A stretch of DNA of 64,000 bases from Pseudoselenomonas ruminantium (lineage in GTDB: Bacteria; Bacillota; Negativicutes; Selenomonadales; Selenomonadaceae): NCBI RefSeq assembly GCF_900113715.1, contig NZ_FOQK01000009.1:1-64000 (forward strand). The letters are read 5' to 3'. Under the pieces are notes generated by a model. The model saw nothing but the letters and a program-made list of their open reading frames with translations, searched no databases and was not told the DNA's origin. The position numbers and the translations under genes were made by a program. This document shows, in pieces, positions 45,149 through 53,477 of this stretch; positions within the stretch are counted from its first letter, which is position 1; every line of letters begins with the position of its first letter.

Positions 45149-45221
45149 AATGATAAAGGGAGTTGCATGTAATATTAACGTGTAGAAATCCGTCGCGTAT
45201 AAGATATTAAAAGAAATAGGG

Positions 45222-45689
45222 ATGATGTTTTTGGATATTAAAGAAATGGAAACGATATTATATAAAACTCGAGAACTGATGACAGAGAGTGATGTTGCAT
45301 TATATGAAAAAACAATAGCAGAAATATGTTCATATAATAATCCTAAATATATTGTTAATATGTGCATTGGATTTTATGACGATACTGAAGATGAGGAAAT
45401 AATGTTTGGGTTGGTTCATGCGATTGAAAGTATAGGAGGAGATAATTTATATTGGACATTTGTGGGAATAGAGCATATGAAGGAAGCTAGAAATTGGAGT
45501 AAGATTATTTTATACAGAATACTTAATGATGAGGAGGAAATAAAAAAGGTTCCAAGTGTAATGGATGCTTTACCACAAAAAAATAGAAAGTATATAATTG
45601 ATTTGCTGGAAGAAATAAAAGATGAAGATTATGATATGTTTAGCCGAAGTGTTGACTTTATATTAGGGCAAATGAAAATGAATAAATAG
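45222..45689 (+). CDS. Imm30-like immunity protein, 155 aa
   Basis: A soluble helical protein with MFGLVHAIESIG, an aromatic stretch and ARNWSKIILYRILND, the pattern I associate with Imm30. A clear paralogue lies at 48654. By comparison the ancestral start may be TTG at 45231 (FLDIKEME); ATG at 45222 and 45225 are alternatives next to AGGG. Just upstream (45185-45210) GAAATCCGTCGCGTA then GATATT looks like a remnant of the toxin tail seen at 51576. A terminator follows. Confidence 0.7.
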   Translation: MMFLDIKEMETILYKTRELMTESDVALYEKTIAEICSYNNPKYIVNMCIGFYDDTEDEEIMFGLVHAIESIGGDNLYWTFVGIEHMKEARNWSKIILYRILNDEEEIKKVPSVMDALPQKNRKYIIDLLEEIKDEDYDMFSRSVDFILGQMKMNK

Positions 45690-45706
45690 TTCTTGAAAAA
45701 TGTTAT

Positions 45707-45737
45707 AAAAGGCCATAAGAAGACTTGTGGCCTTTTT
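45707..45737 (+). terminator. Intrinsic terminator after the first Imm30-like gene (repeat copy 1)
   Basis: AAAAGGCCA and TGGCCTTTTT form the stem. The same hairpin and about 40 bp after it recur at 49256-49346, after the second Imm30-like gene. Confidence 0.85.
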
Positions 45738-45787
45738 GTGATATTAGGATATTATCCATGATGATGGGCAACAAGTATTTCTATCAG

Positions 45788-46164
45788 GTCGTGAGACGCG
45801 GCGCGCGTACGATGCCCAGGGCAATGTCACAGGCATCGTTGACGGCAACGGCAATGAAACGAGCTACGTCCTCGACAGCTGGGGCCGCATCACGGAAATC
45901 CGCAAAGCCGATGGCAGCAAAGAAAACTATGCCTACGACTTTGCGGGCAATATCATCGAAGCCGTGGATGGCAATGGCAATAAGCGCAGCTATGCATACG
46001 ATGACAACAACCAGCTAAAGACCATAACCTATACGGATGGCAGTCAGGAGCAGTATCTTTTCACTGCCGACGGAAAACTAATCCAATTCCAAGACCGAAA
46101 TGGTATAACGAATGAGTACCAGTGGAATACCGTTGAATCCAAGTTATCTAGAAGAAACATTTAG
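45788..46164 (+). pseudogene. Displaced rhs fragment B
   Basis: About 375 bp nearly identical to 39240-39510 of the main rhs gene (YD repeats with DSWGRITEIRKADGSKENYA and GITNEYQWN). It has no start and ends abruptly at a short unrelated tail and TAG (46162-46164), just before the immunity gene. GRETRRAYDAQG at its left end joins two rhs positions far apart in the main gene, showing an internal deletion. Confidence 0.8.
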
Positions 46165-46175
46165 GAGTGATAGGA

Positions 46176-46776
46176 ATGACTTTAGATAATTATATGAAAC
46201 AAATGAATGTTGAGAAACATCGTAATATAATTTGCGAATATAATGTTCCGGAGGATATGAAAAAAATGATAGAGGAATATGAAGGCGCTGTGTTGCCGTT
46301 TGGTGAGATATTTGATTATGAAACGATGAAAAAGAAATCACAAGAAGAGCCGTTTAATAATAAGTGGTTGGTTTTTGGTAAGGATGGGTTATTTTCATTT
46401 TGGGTATGCAAGATAAATTGTGCAAGTGGTGATATAGCTTATACGACATGGGATCATGGAGCTGAAAAAAACGGTTGGTGAGCCTGCTTTTGATAATATA
46501 GTAGATTTTTTAAATGACTGTGCAAAAGAATGGGATGAATTTGATAATTTAGATGTGTTATATAATGTTATATTACAAAATTATAACAATAAGTTATCGT
46601 TATTGTTGAATATAAAAAAAGATTTGAATCTTAATTTGACAAGCAAAGAATTATTGATAAAAACGAAAACGCTACCAAATATCATTGGGAAAGTTCCATA
46701 TAATATTGTAAAAAAGTTAGAGGGGGAACAGTATGAATATTTAAAAGAGTACATACGATTTGAAAGATGTGAATAA
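46176..46776 (+). pseudogene. SUKH (SMI1/KNR4-like) immunity gene with a frameshift
   Basis: Two overlapping frames (46176-46481 and 46456-46776) join into one SUKH-like protein of about 199 aa: WLVFGKDGLFSFWVC then TTWDHG, continuing as GEPAFDNIVDFLNDCAKEWDE. The break lies at a run of seven A (near 46466-46472); six A would restore one frame. AGGAG precedes the ATG at 46176. It is either a recent inactivating slip, programmed slippage or a sequencing error. A terminator follows at 46831. Confidence 0.7.
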
Positions 46777-46830
46777 AATGGATGATGGCTATTATTTTTA
46801 TGGTGTAGTGTTTTTGTAAATTCAGATTTT

Positions 46831-46865
46831 AACGGTAGTAGCAATTATTGGTTACTACCGTTTTT
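46831..46865 (+). terminator. Intrinsic terminator after the frameshifted SUKH gene
   Basis: ACGGTAGTA and TACTACCGT form the stem, followed by TTTTT. Confidence 0.85.
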
Positions 46866-46887
46866 ATGTTAGGGTATGATTTGAAAC

Positions 46888-46923
46888 GACGGATTGTCAA
46901 GCCAAGTGCAACATCTTTAAAAA
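46888..46923. repeat. Dispersed 36-bp repeat, copy 1
   Basis: GACGGATTGTCAAGCCAAGT continuing to 46923 matches 49168-49204 with a few differences. It lies at a cassette boundary and looks like the end of a lost insertion sequence, but no transposase is present. Confidence 0.5.
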
Positions 46924-47066
46924 GGCAATCTTATCAAGGCAGTTCATCCCGAGGCTTATGACCACAAACCTGATGACGGTAAGGGAACGCTTTATGACTA
47001 CGAAGCCGATGGCCGCAAAATACGCACACATTATCCTGATTGTGGTGTGGAGCGTCTTATAAAGAG
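46924..47066 (+). pseudogene. Decayed rhs fragment C
   Basis: The sequence around DYEADGRKIRTHYPDCGVERL resembles the main rhs gene near 37930-38065, but is more diverged than the other fragments. It ends at a hairpin at 47069. Confidence 0.65.
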
Positions 47067-47068
47067 AG

Positions 47069-47110
47069 GGTCTTTTATGCTTAATTGAGAGCATAAAAAG
47101 ACCTTCTTTT
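47069..47110 (+). terminator. Terminator-like hairpin inside the cassette array
   Basis: GGTCTTTTATGC and GCATAAAAAGACC form a stem with one bulged A, followed by TTCTTTT. It separates rhs fragments C and D. Confidence 0.65.
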
Positions 47111-47121
47111 GTATGAGAGAT

Positions 47122-47938
47122 AGAAAACTAATCAAATTCCAAGACTGCAATGGTATAACGAATGAGTACCAGTGGAATGTTTACGGCAGTATCCGACCTA
47201 TACGGAACAATTCACCTATGACCAGTCAGGCAACCGTTTGACCAGAACGGCCAAGGATATCGAAGAGCAGTATATCTACGATGTCAATAACCGGCTGACA
47301 AGACGAACAGTCAACGGTCAAGAAGAAAGCTGCCTCTATGACAAAGCGGGTAACCTGTTACAAGATGCTAACAATGCCTACGAATACGACGATTTCCGCA
47401 GAACCAGCAAAGTGACCACCAAGGCAGGTATGACGCAGATAAACCGCTACGATGCGGAAGGTCTGCGTCACGAAATGGAAGAAAACGGCAAGCTCGTACA
47501 GTTTATCTTCAATGAGAACAGGGAAGTAATAACGGAAGAAACAGAAGGCAACATCACAAGATTAATCCGCACCAGCGATCTATGGGCAAGGGGATCCGAA
47601 CCGGAGAAAACCTGGTACCACTACGCCAGCGACGAACAGGGAAGTATCGTATTCATCACAGATGCAGAAGGCAACGTAAAGAATCGCTACACCTACGACG
47701 CGTTTGGTAATACAATAGAATCGGAAGAACAGATTCCGAACCGCTACCAATACACGGGCTAGCAGCTAGAACCAATAACCCACCAATACTATCTGCGCGC
47801 AAGGTCCTATAATCCCGCAATCGCCAGATTCACACAGGAAGATGAGTACCAACAAACGGCTATTATAATCCAGAAACTGGAAAAATGATTGATTTTGGGA
47901 ATAATGAACCGTGGAAGGAGATATTCGAAATAAAATGA
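47122..47938 (+). pseudogene. Displaced rhs cassette D with a toxin-tail remnant
   Basis: 47122-47190 matches 39460-39530 of the main rhs gene, then jumps to sequence matching 40050 onward. The frame runs through the Rhs core, is cut by TAG at 47760 (CAG to TAG in YTGQQ), continues as degraded core, and ends in a short non-Rhs tail NGYYNPETGKMIDFGNNEP with TGA at 47936-47938. That stop overlaps the ATG of the next immunity gene, preserving the usual toxin-immunity junction although most of the toxin is gone. Confidence 0.78.
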
Positions 47939-48411
47939 ACGAAAAGATGAAATATTGTATAGATGAAATACGAAAGTATAGTGCTGGTGTGCATGAATTA
48001 AAAAAGGGGATTAGAAAAGAAAAAATAAAACTATTTAAGGAAAAAACTGGTATTTTTTTACCTGATGACTATATGGAATTTTTAACCATATATAATGGTG
48101 GAGAGATATTTATTCCTGGAACATCTATAGCAGGCATATATGATGAAGAGCAGGAAGAAAAAGAAAAATTTGGTAATTATTTAGATGATAATTTACAAAA
48201 AAAATGGCCGGATATGGGAGATAAATTGTTGATTGTGGCTGATTTGAACTATGGAGATATGATTTGTATTGATGAAGAAAATAATGTGATAGTACAATGG
48301 GATCATGAAAAAGGTGAGATCGTTGAGGAATGGGATAGTTTTTCGAGTTGGTTAAAGGAGGAAATGGAGATAGGGAAAGATTTGGTTGATTATAATGGAG
48401 ACGATAAATGA
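47935..48411 (+). CDS. SUKH (SMI1/KNR4-like) immunity protein, 158 aa
   Basis: The family pattern is clear: FKEKTGIFLPDDYMEFLTIYNGG near 40-65, then LLIVADLNYGDMICIDEENN and VIVQWDHEKGEI, and a C-terminal WDSFSSWLKEE. The ATG at 47935 overlaps the stop of the toxin remnant and AAGGAG lies upstream. SUKH proteins neutralise many unrelated toxins, mostly nucleases and deaminases. Intact, while its toxin is reduced to a tail. Confidence 0.82.
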   Translation: MNEKMKYCIDEIRKYSAGVHELKKGIRKEKIKLFKEKTGIFLPDDYMEFLTIYNGGEIFIPGTSIAGIYDEEQEEKEKFGNYLDDNLQKKWPDMGDKLLIVADLNYGDMICIDEENNVIVQWDHEKGEIVEEWDSFSSWLKEEMEIGKDLVDYNGDDK

Positions 48412-48459
48412 ATTGATTAGGATGTATTGCTTAATGTTTAAATCGTGAATATGAATCCT

Positions 48460-48653
48460 CGCTCAGCTTTAGCAAGAGATGTATGGGGATGCTAGGCGAA
48501 TCTATATGGTATACGCTGGAAATAAGGAAAGCACTTCAAGATGTAATAAAGATGGATAAAGAAAGATATGGATATATATTTAATGATAAAAGTAAAAGTT
48601 TAGGTGAGATACTTAAAGAATGTAAGAGTTGCGGAAAAATAGGAGTGATATTT
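48460..48653 (+). pseudogene. Frameshifted toxin-tail remnant before the second Imm30-like gene
   Basis: One frame gives RSALARDVWGDARRIY; after a shift another gives EIRKALQDVIKMDKERY. Together these resemble the tail at 51576 (RQLLARDIKEVRRVYPDIPN then LRVLINMNKLKYPEM). The rest of the toxin is missing. Confidence 0.5.
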
Positions 48654-49109
48654 TTGGATATTAGAGATATGGAAAATATATTATATAATACGAGAAAACT
48701 TTCAACAGAAAATGATGTTAAGTTGTATGAAGAAGCAATAGCGAAAATATGTTCATATAATAAGCCGGAATATATTGTTAATTTATGTAAAGGATTTTAT
48801 GATGATACGGAAGATTATGAAGTTATGTTCGGACTAGTTCACGCAGTCGAATATTTAGGGAGGGATGATTGCTTGTACTGGATATCGTTAGGGTTGGTTG
48901 ATGTGGATGATACAAGAGAATGGGGGAAAATATTTATGTATGGATTATTAAATAATAGAAAAACGCTAAATAAAATTCCAGTCGATATAAAAAGGTTGCC
49001 GCCTAAAAATAAAGAATATATAGTTGCTCTGCTAGAAGGAATAAAAAAAGAAAAAGGTGATAGATTTGGTGAGCGAATAGATGCGATTTTTAAAAAGATA
49101 TGTGAATGA
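48654..49109 (+). CDS. Imm30-like immunity protein, second copy, 151 aa
   Basis: A paralogue of the 45222 gene (shared CSYN, YIVN, GFYDDTED and MFGLVHA). The TTG at 48654 is chosen because AGGAG lies 8 nt upstream and homology to the other copy begins there (FLDIRDMENIL). A longer frame from 48483 runs into the toxin-tail remnant. Its two copies, each preceded by the same type of tail remnant and followed by the same terminator, suggest a duplicated module. Confidence 0.72.
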   Translation: MDIRDMENILYNTRKLSTENDVKLYEEAIAKICSYNKPEYIVNLCKGFYDDTEDYEVMFGLVHAVEYLGRDDCLYWISLGLVDVDDTREWGKIFMYGLLNNRKTLNKIPVDIKRLPPKNKEYIVALLEGIKKEKGDRFGERIDAIFKKICE

Positions 49110-49167
49110 AATGTGGGGTGATGTTATTGCTTTGTTACTACAAAGGGAATTGATAGAGAATATAGGG

Positions 49168-49204
49168 GACGAATTGTCAAGTCGAGTGCAACACTTTGAA
49201 AAAA
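49168..49204. repeat. Dispersed 36-bp repeat, copy 2
   Basis: GACGAATTGTCAAGTCGAGT and its continuation match 46888-46923. Confidence 0.5.
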
Positions 49205-49255
49205 TGTATGTAGCTATTTTATGAATGACTAAGTACCGATTCAACTTGTATAATT

Positions 49256-49346
49256 CTGTAAATGTTATAAAAGGCCATAAGAAGACTTGTGGCCTTTTTG
49301 TAATATTGGAATATTAGCCATGATAAAGGCCGGCGAGTATTTCTAT
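49256..49346 (+). terminator. Terminator plus flank, repeat copy 2, after the second Imm30-like gene
   Basis: The hairpin AAAAGGCCA/TGGCCTTTTT at 49269-49299 is identical to that at 45707, and similarity extends through GAGTATTTCTAT into the following rhs fragment. Confidence 0.8.
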
Positions 49347-51000
49347 TTTATGGGGCCGTGAGACGTGGCGTGCATACAATGCGCTGGGGAATAGCTACGA
49401 GGCAGTTTACGACCTGATGGGGAATCTGTGTCGGGAATACAGTCCCAATGAAAATGCCCGCAAGGATTCGCGCTGCTGGCGCTAGGCCTATGACGGCATG
49501 GATAACCCCATCCGCACGGAAAGTCCGCTGGGGATTGTTTGTATCAAAGAATATGACGGCGAAAGCCGCCTGACCAAAGAGATCCATCCGGAATCCTGGG
49601 ACGAGGAAACAAAGACCGGGGCTGGCACTACCTATGATTACGATGCCGATGGCCGCAAAATCCGTACCCACTATCCCGATGGCGGCGTGGAACGGCTTTT
49701 CTACGATGCGGCAGGGAACCTCATCAAAAAGGTAACGCCAAATCACTATGACGCGCAAACAGATGATGGTGTCGGTATCACCTATACGTATGATGCAGGC
49801 AACAACCGTACCTCCGTGACCGATGCGGATGGCGACATCACGGAGATACAATTGCCCGACGGCAGCAAAATCCAACGCGCCTATGATGCTATGGACAGGC
49901 TGATTTCCGAAACGGTAGTGGATAACGCCTCGGGGCAGCAAAATACGACGCGGTTTGCCTATGACAAGGCAGGCAACATCATCCGTATTACAGATGATTG
50001 CGGCCGCGACGAAAAATTCGCGTACAACCTGATGAACCAGCGGACCGAAGAAATCAGCAGCGAAGGCCGCACGCAGAAAATTGTCTACGATAAAGAAGGA
50101 AACATCACGGAGCGGCAGCTCCCCTATGAAATGTCCTATCGTTACCAGTACGACAGTGTCGGCTGGCTGACGGCGGTCATCGGTACGGATGGCAAGCTGC
50201 TCGAAAACGTCGCCTATGACCGCGCGGGCCGCCGCATCAAGGTAGAGACTGCTGGCGGCAGTGGCGCGGCCTACGCCTACACCGCCGCAGGCTGGCAAAC
50301 GCATATCGAAACCAAGGGAGGCGCAAGCCAATCCTATCACGATGATGCCCTCGGCAGTATCACGGGCATCATCGACGGCAATGGCAACGAGACGACATAC
50401 CTGCTCGACAGCTGGGGCCGCATCACCGAAATCCGCAAAGCTGACGGCAGCAAAGAAAACTACGCCTATGACTTTGCAGGCAATATCACCGAAGCCGTGG
50501 ATGGCAATGGCAATAAACGCATCTATGCATACGATGACAACAACCAGCTGAAAGCCATAACCTATCCGGATGGTAGTCAGGAGCAGTATCTTTTCACTGC
50601 CGACGGAAAACTAATCCAATTCCAAGACCGAAATGGTATAACGAATGAGTACCAGTGGAATGTCTACGGCAGTCTTGTTGAGCGCAAGGCAGGCGACCTG
50701 TGCAACAGCTATGAATATGCGCCGAACGGCCAACTTATAGCGGCCATCGCTGGTGGCATGGACTACCGCTACACCTACGACAAAGACGGCCTGCTGCTCA
50801 CGAAGAAAGCCAGCGGCAGGACGCTATTGGCCTATACCTATAATGAATTAGGCCGCAAGACCAGTCAGACAGACATCACGGGCCGAAAAATCAACTACCG
50901 GTTTGACAAGTCAAATCACTTAGTGGTTATATGCAACGAAGCTGACCAGTCAATTGTCAAATTTGACCGCGATGCTGATGGCGCCATATGATAATATTTT
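49347..51000 (+). pseudogene. Displaced rhs fragment E, long, without Rhs core or toxin
   Basis: About 1.65 kb nearly identical to the main rhs gene from about 37740 to 39840. There is an in-frame TAG at 49483, then an open frame to 50991. A junction at about 49830 joins main-gene positions near 38190 and 38740 through a shared GATGC-GATGGC sequence, removing about 550 bp in frame. The right end stops in YD repeats (DADGAI) at a perfect 10-bp palindrome (50984-50993/51001-51010), before an immunity gene. Confidence 0.85.
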
Positions 51001-51036
51001 TATCATATGGTTTGCATGAAAAAATGGAGAGCACTA

Positions 51037-51327
51037 ATGAATGAAAAAAATAGAAAAATTATGCTTGATGGGATATCTGAAGTATTGAGAGATATGGAAG
51101 AACGATATTCTACTGTTAGGTTGGAAAGCGGAATATTGAATCTCATATATATTCGGTATAAAAAGGCTTATGAAATAATTAAAGAAAAAAGAGAAAATGA
51201 AAAAATAATGTATATATATGGAGGTGTACGTGCGTATTTGGACTCGTATAGCGATTGGGATAATCCTCTGTTATCAAAAATGGGTTATGTAGAAGATTTG
51301 TACAGTGAATATATTCGGAAAAGATAA
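51037..51327 (+). CDS. Orphan immunity-type protein, 96 aa
   Basis: An AT-rich, helical, charged protein (RKIMLDGISEVLRDMEERYS, IRYKKAYEIIKEKRENEK). No family recognised. GGAG precedes the ATG at 51037 by 8 nt. It abuts the broken end of rhs fragment E, with no toxin left. A remnant resembling its middle part occurs at 56873-56925. Confidence 0.6.
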   Translation: MNEKNRKIMLDGISEVLRDMEERYSTVRLESGILNLIYIRYKKAYEIIKEKRENEKIMYIYGGVRAYLDSYSDWDNPLLSKMGYVEDLYSEYIRKR

Positions 51328-51374
51328 CTTTAATTGTAGAATAAATACCCAAAAGATCATAAGAAAAATAATTA

Positions 51375-51475
51375 ATTATACCTGCGACGAACTGGGCTGT
51401 AAGATCGGTCAGACAGATATCACGGAGCAAAAATCAACTACTGAGTTGACAAGGTGAATCACTTAGATAATATGT
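51375..51475 (+). pseudogene. Decayed rhs fragment F
   Basis: About 100 bp similar to 50835-50935 (TYNELGRKTSQTDITG region) with many changes and frameshifts. Confidence 0.65.
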
Positions 51476-51476
51476 A

Positions 51477-51569
51477 GTGACCTCCAATTGCAAGCATCGT
51501 GGATTTACCTGTATGATAATAGAAGAAAGTCAAAATCAACAGGATTTACCGCATACAAATTGAGGTCAC
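51477..51569. repeat. 93-bp element with terminal inverted repeats, MITE-like
   Basis: GTGACCTCCAATTG (51477-51490) and CAAATTGAGGTCAC (51556-51569) are near-perfect inverted repeats. The interior has no gene. It separates an rhs remnant from a toxin tail and could be a miniature transposable element or a deleted insertion sequence. Confidence 0.45.
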
Positions 51570-51575
51570 ATATGA

Positions 51576-51797
51576 AAAGTAAAGTATGCATCTGCAATTA
51601 ATGTTCCTAAGTTGGGATATACTATAAAAGCAGATAAAGGTGTACTGGACAGGAGTACGAAAGGAATATCTTCTGCTAGACAATTATTGGCTCGTGATAT
51701 TAAAGAGGTGCGTAGAGTATACCCTGATATACCGAATGGTGAATTAAGAGTATTAATAAATATGAATAAATTAAAATACCCCGAGATGAGAAAATGA
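51576..51797 (+). pseudogene. Toxin C-terminal tail without Rhs carrier
   Basis: An open frame without a plausible start encodes a 73-residue tail: KADKGVLDRSTKGISSARQL, then LARDIKEVRRVYPDIPN and INMNKLKYPEMRK. It looks like the end of an Rhs-type toxin whose carrier part has been lost. Related remnants lie before both Imm30-like genes. Confidence 0.55.
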
Positions 51798-51827
51798 ATA
51801 TAAAGGAAAGTGCTGAGGTGGTAAATT

Positions 51828-52151
51828 ATGACAGGAGAGGAATTTGTAAAGCTTTGCAAGGAAGAACAGAGGATGGTTTTAGAAGAATATTTTGATGATA
51901 AATCTAAATCTGAAGTTGGTGATATAATAAAAAAGTTAGTTCAAACAGGTGTAAGTAAGGATGATTTATTTAATTTGGTCGATACAGTGCTGAAAGAGAG
52001 TTATTATACTTTGTTGTTAGGCTTAGATGGTGGGTGTTCGTTGGGGAATAAACAAGTTACATATAAATTGTATGATGAAGAAGGGAATTTATTAAACGAA
52101 TGTGGAGAAATTGAGGAAAGCGCATATAGCTATTTTATGAATACCATTTGA
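51828..52151 (+). CDS. Putative immunity protein, 107 aa
   Basis: A small acidic protein following a toxin tail by 30 bp. The pattern LLLGLDGGCSLGNKQVTYKL then YDEEGNLLNECGEIEESAY is distinctive and probably belongs to a recognised immunity-associated family, but I cannot name it. GAGGTGG precedes the ATG. Intact and AT-rich like the neighbouring modules. Confidence 0.62.
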   Translation: MTGEEFVKLCKEEQRMVLEEYFDDKSKSEVGDIIKKLVQTGVSKDDLFNLVDTVLKESYYTLLLGLDGGCSLGNKQVTYKLYDEEGNLLNECGEIEESAYSYFMNTI

Positions 52152-52161
52152 AAGTCGAGCA

Positions 52162-52383
52162 ATGTTCCCAAGTGCATCTACTAAACCGTATACTATTTAT
52201 AGAATTGCTAAGCCTATTGATGCTATAGGTGGGGAAATTGTACCTTGGTTTAATAAACCGGGAGGGGGCAGCTTGGTTTATCAAGTTCAGTTGGATAGTT
52301 AGTTAAGAGTGGACACTTGGAAAGGATTGTTGTTTATTGATGAATATCACAATGATGTTAGAGGTCATCTTTTGGCTAAATAA
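52162..52383 (+). pseudogene. Remnant of a TNT-type (NAD+ glycohydrolase) toxin
   Basis: The frame encodes KPYTIYRIAKPIDAIGGEIV then PWFNKPGGGSLVYQV, very like the C-terminal half of TNT domains (YxVY, GxIAPWFxQPGGGxQY). A TAG at 52300-52302 breaks it; the same frame then continues to TAA at 52381-52383. There is no Rhs carrier or start, and the N-terminal half of the domain is missing. A SUKH immunity gene follows. Confidence 0.65.
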
Positions 52384-52424
52384 TTTCAAATATAAGAAGA
52401 TGATGAACAGAACGGAATGATGAT

Positions 52425-52958
52425 ATGAATAAGGAAATTTATGAGTGCTTACAGAGAAAAATAGAGGTTATAAAACATAGTGAAAAAGAATGGGATAAAT
52501 TGCAGGAACAACATAATGTGTTTTTTCCAAAGGATTATATCGCGTTCGTTGATTTTTATGGAGGTGGCGCTATTGATGGTTTTTTGTGGATATATACGCC
52601 TTGGGGAGAAAATGAAAATATAAATTTTTTTGAATGTGCGGAAGAAGTTATAGAGGCCTATAAGATATCTCATGATGAATTTCCAGATGATTTTCCTTTT
52701 AAAGTATATCCTGAAAATGGAGGATTGCTACCATTTGGAGGGACAGATAATGGGGATGATTTTTATTGGCTAAAAACAGGTGATAATCCTGATTTTTGGA
52801 GAATAGTTGTGTATGATGGTAGATCGACAAACTATTATGAGTATGAAATGTCATTGACTGATTTTATAGTGGGAGTGATTACAGGTGATGTTCAATGTGA
52901 AGTGTTGCCTGATACATGGCAAGGAGCAAAATCTCTTACATTTATGAACATTGAATAG
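52425..52958 (+). CDS. SUKH (SMI1/KNR4-like) immunity protein, 177 aa
   Basis: It shows the family core LQEQHNVFFPKDYIAFVDFYGGG, then GGLLPFGGTDNGDDFYWLKT and FWRIVVYDGRST, and a C-terminal SLTDFIVGVITGDV. This is a good match to SMI1/KNR4 proteins of toxin loci. It follows the TNT-like remnant by 41 bp and is probably its partner. Intact. Confidence 0.82.
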   Translation: MNKEIYECLQRKIEVIKHSEKEWDKLQEQHNVFFPKDYIAFVDFYGGGAIDGFLWIYTPWGENENINFFECAEEVIEAYKISHDEFPDDFPFKVYPENGGLLPFGGTDNGDDFYWLKTGDNPDFWRIVVYDGRSTNYYEYEMSLTDFIVGVITGDVQCEVLPDTWQGAKSLTFMNIE

Positions 52959-52969
52959 CCTGAATAAAA

Positions 52970-53462
52970 ATGTAGGGCTACATCTACGATGCCGATAGCA
53001 ACAGCATAGAGAGTCAGCTCCCCGATGGCAGCAAGATCCAGCGCGAGTATGATATCGTCGACCGCATGACAGCCGAGACGGTAATCGACAGTGCTTCAAG
53101 GCAGGCGACCTGCGCAATAGCTACGAATATGCGCCGAACGGCCAACTACAAATTTGACTTGTCAAATTTGTAGTTGATATACGCAATGAAGTTGACCAGT
53201 CAATAGTCAAATTTGACCGCGATGCCGATGGCGCTATCCAAAAGATAACCCATGCCAACAGCATGTGGCAGGATATCGCCTATGATGCAGACAAAAACAT
53301 AACGAGCCTTACCGTAGCAACGCCGGGGAAAAGACGCTTTACACCTATGACAGCCTGAATCGCTTACAGCAGGCCGAATATCCGACGTATACGGAAAGTA
53401 TAAGGTGATAGCGTTTAATCCACAAATAAAGCCGGTTCTTAATCCATTTAGGTTGAAGTGAT
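52970..53462 (+). pseudogene. Decayed rhs cassette H with toxin-tail remnant
   Basis: Several short pieces matching different parts of the main rhs gene are joined with deletions and frameshifts (QLPDGSKIQREYD, NSYEYAPNGQL, ADGAIQKITHAN, QAEYPTYTE). The last piece runs into a short non-Rhs tail, KVIAFNPQIKPVLNPFRLK, with TGA near 53460. The next gene starts 16 bp later. Confidence 0.7.
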
Positions 53463-53477
53463 AAGAGGTAAATTGTT

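Noticed and set aside
45725..46018. 97-aa plus-strand frame and similar frames at 39086 and 42358 (sequence MPRAMSQASLTATAMKRATS-like)
   Set aside because: Out-of-frame reading of the same rhs segment; it recurs only because the rhs DNA is duplicated.
48483..48653. N-terminal extension of the second Imm30-like protein
   Set aside because: Homology with the 45222 gene begins only at the TTG at 48654. The upstream codons belong to a toxin-tail remnant.
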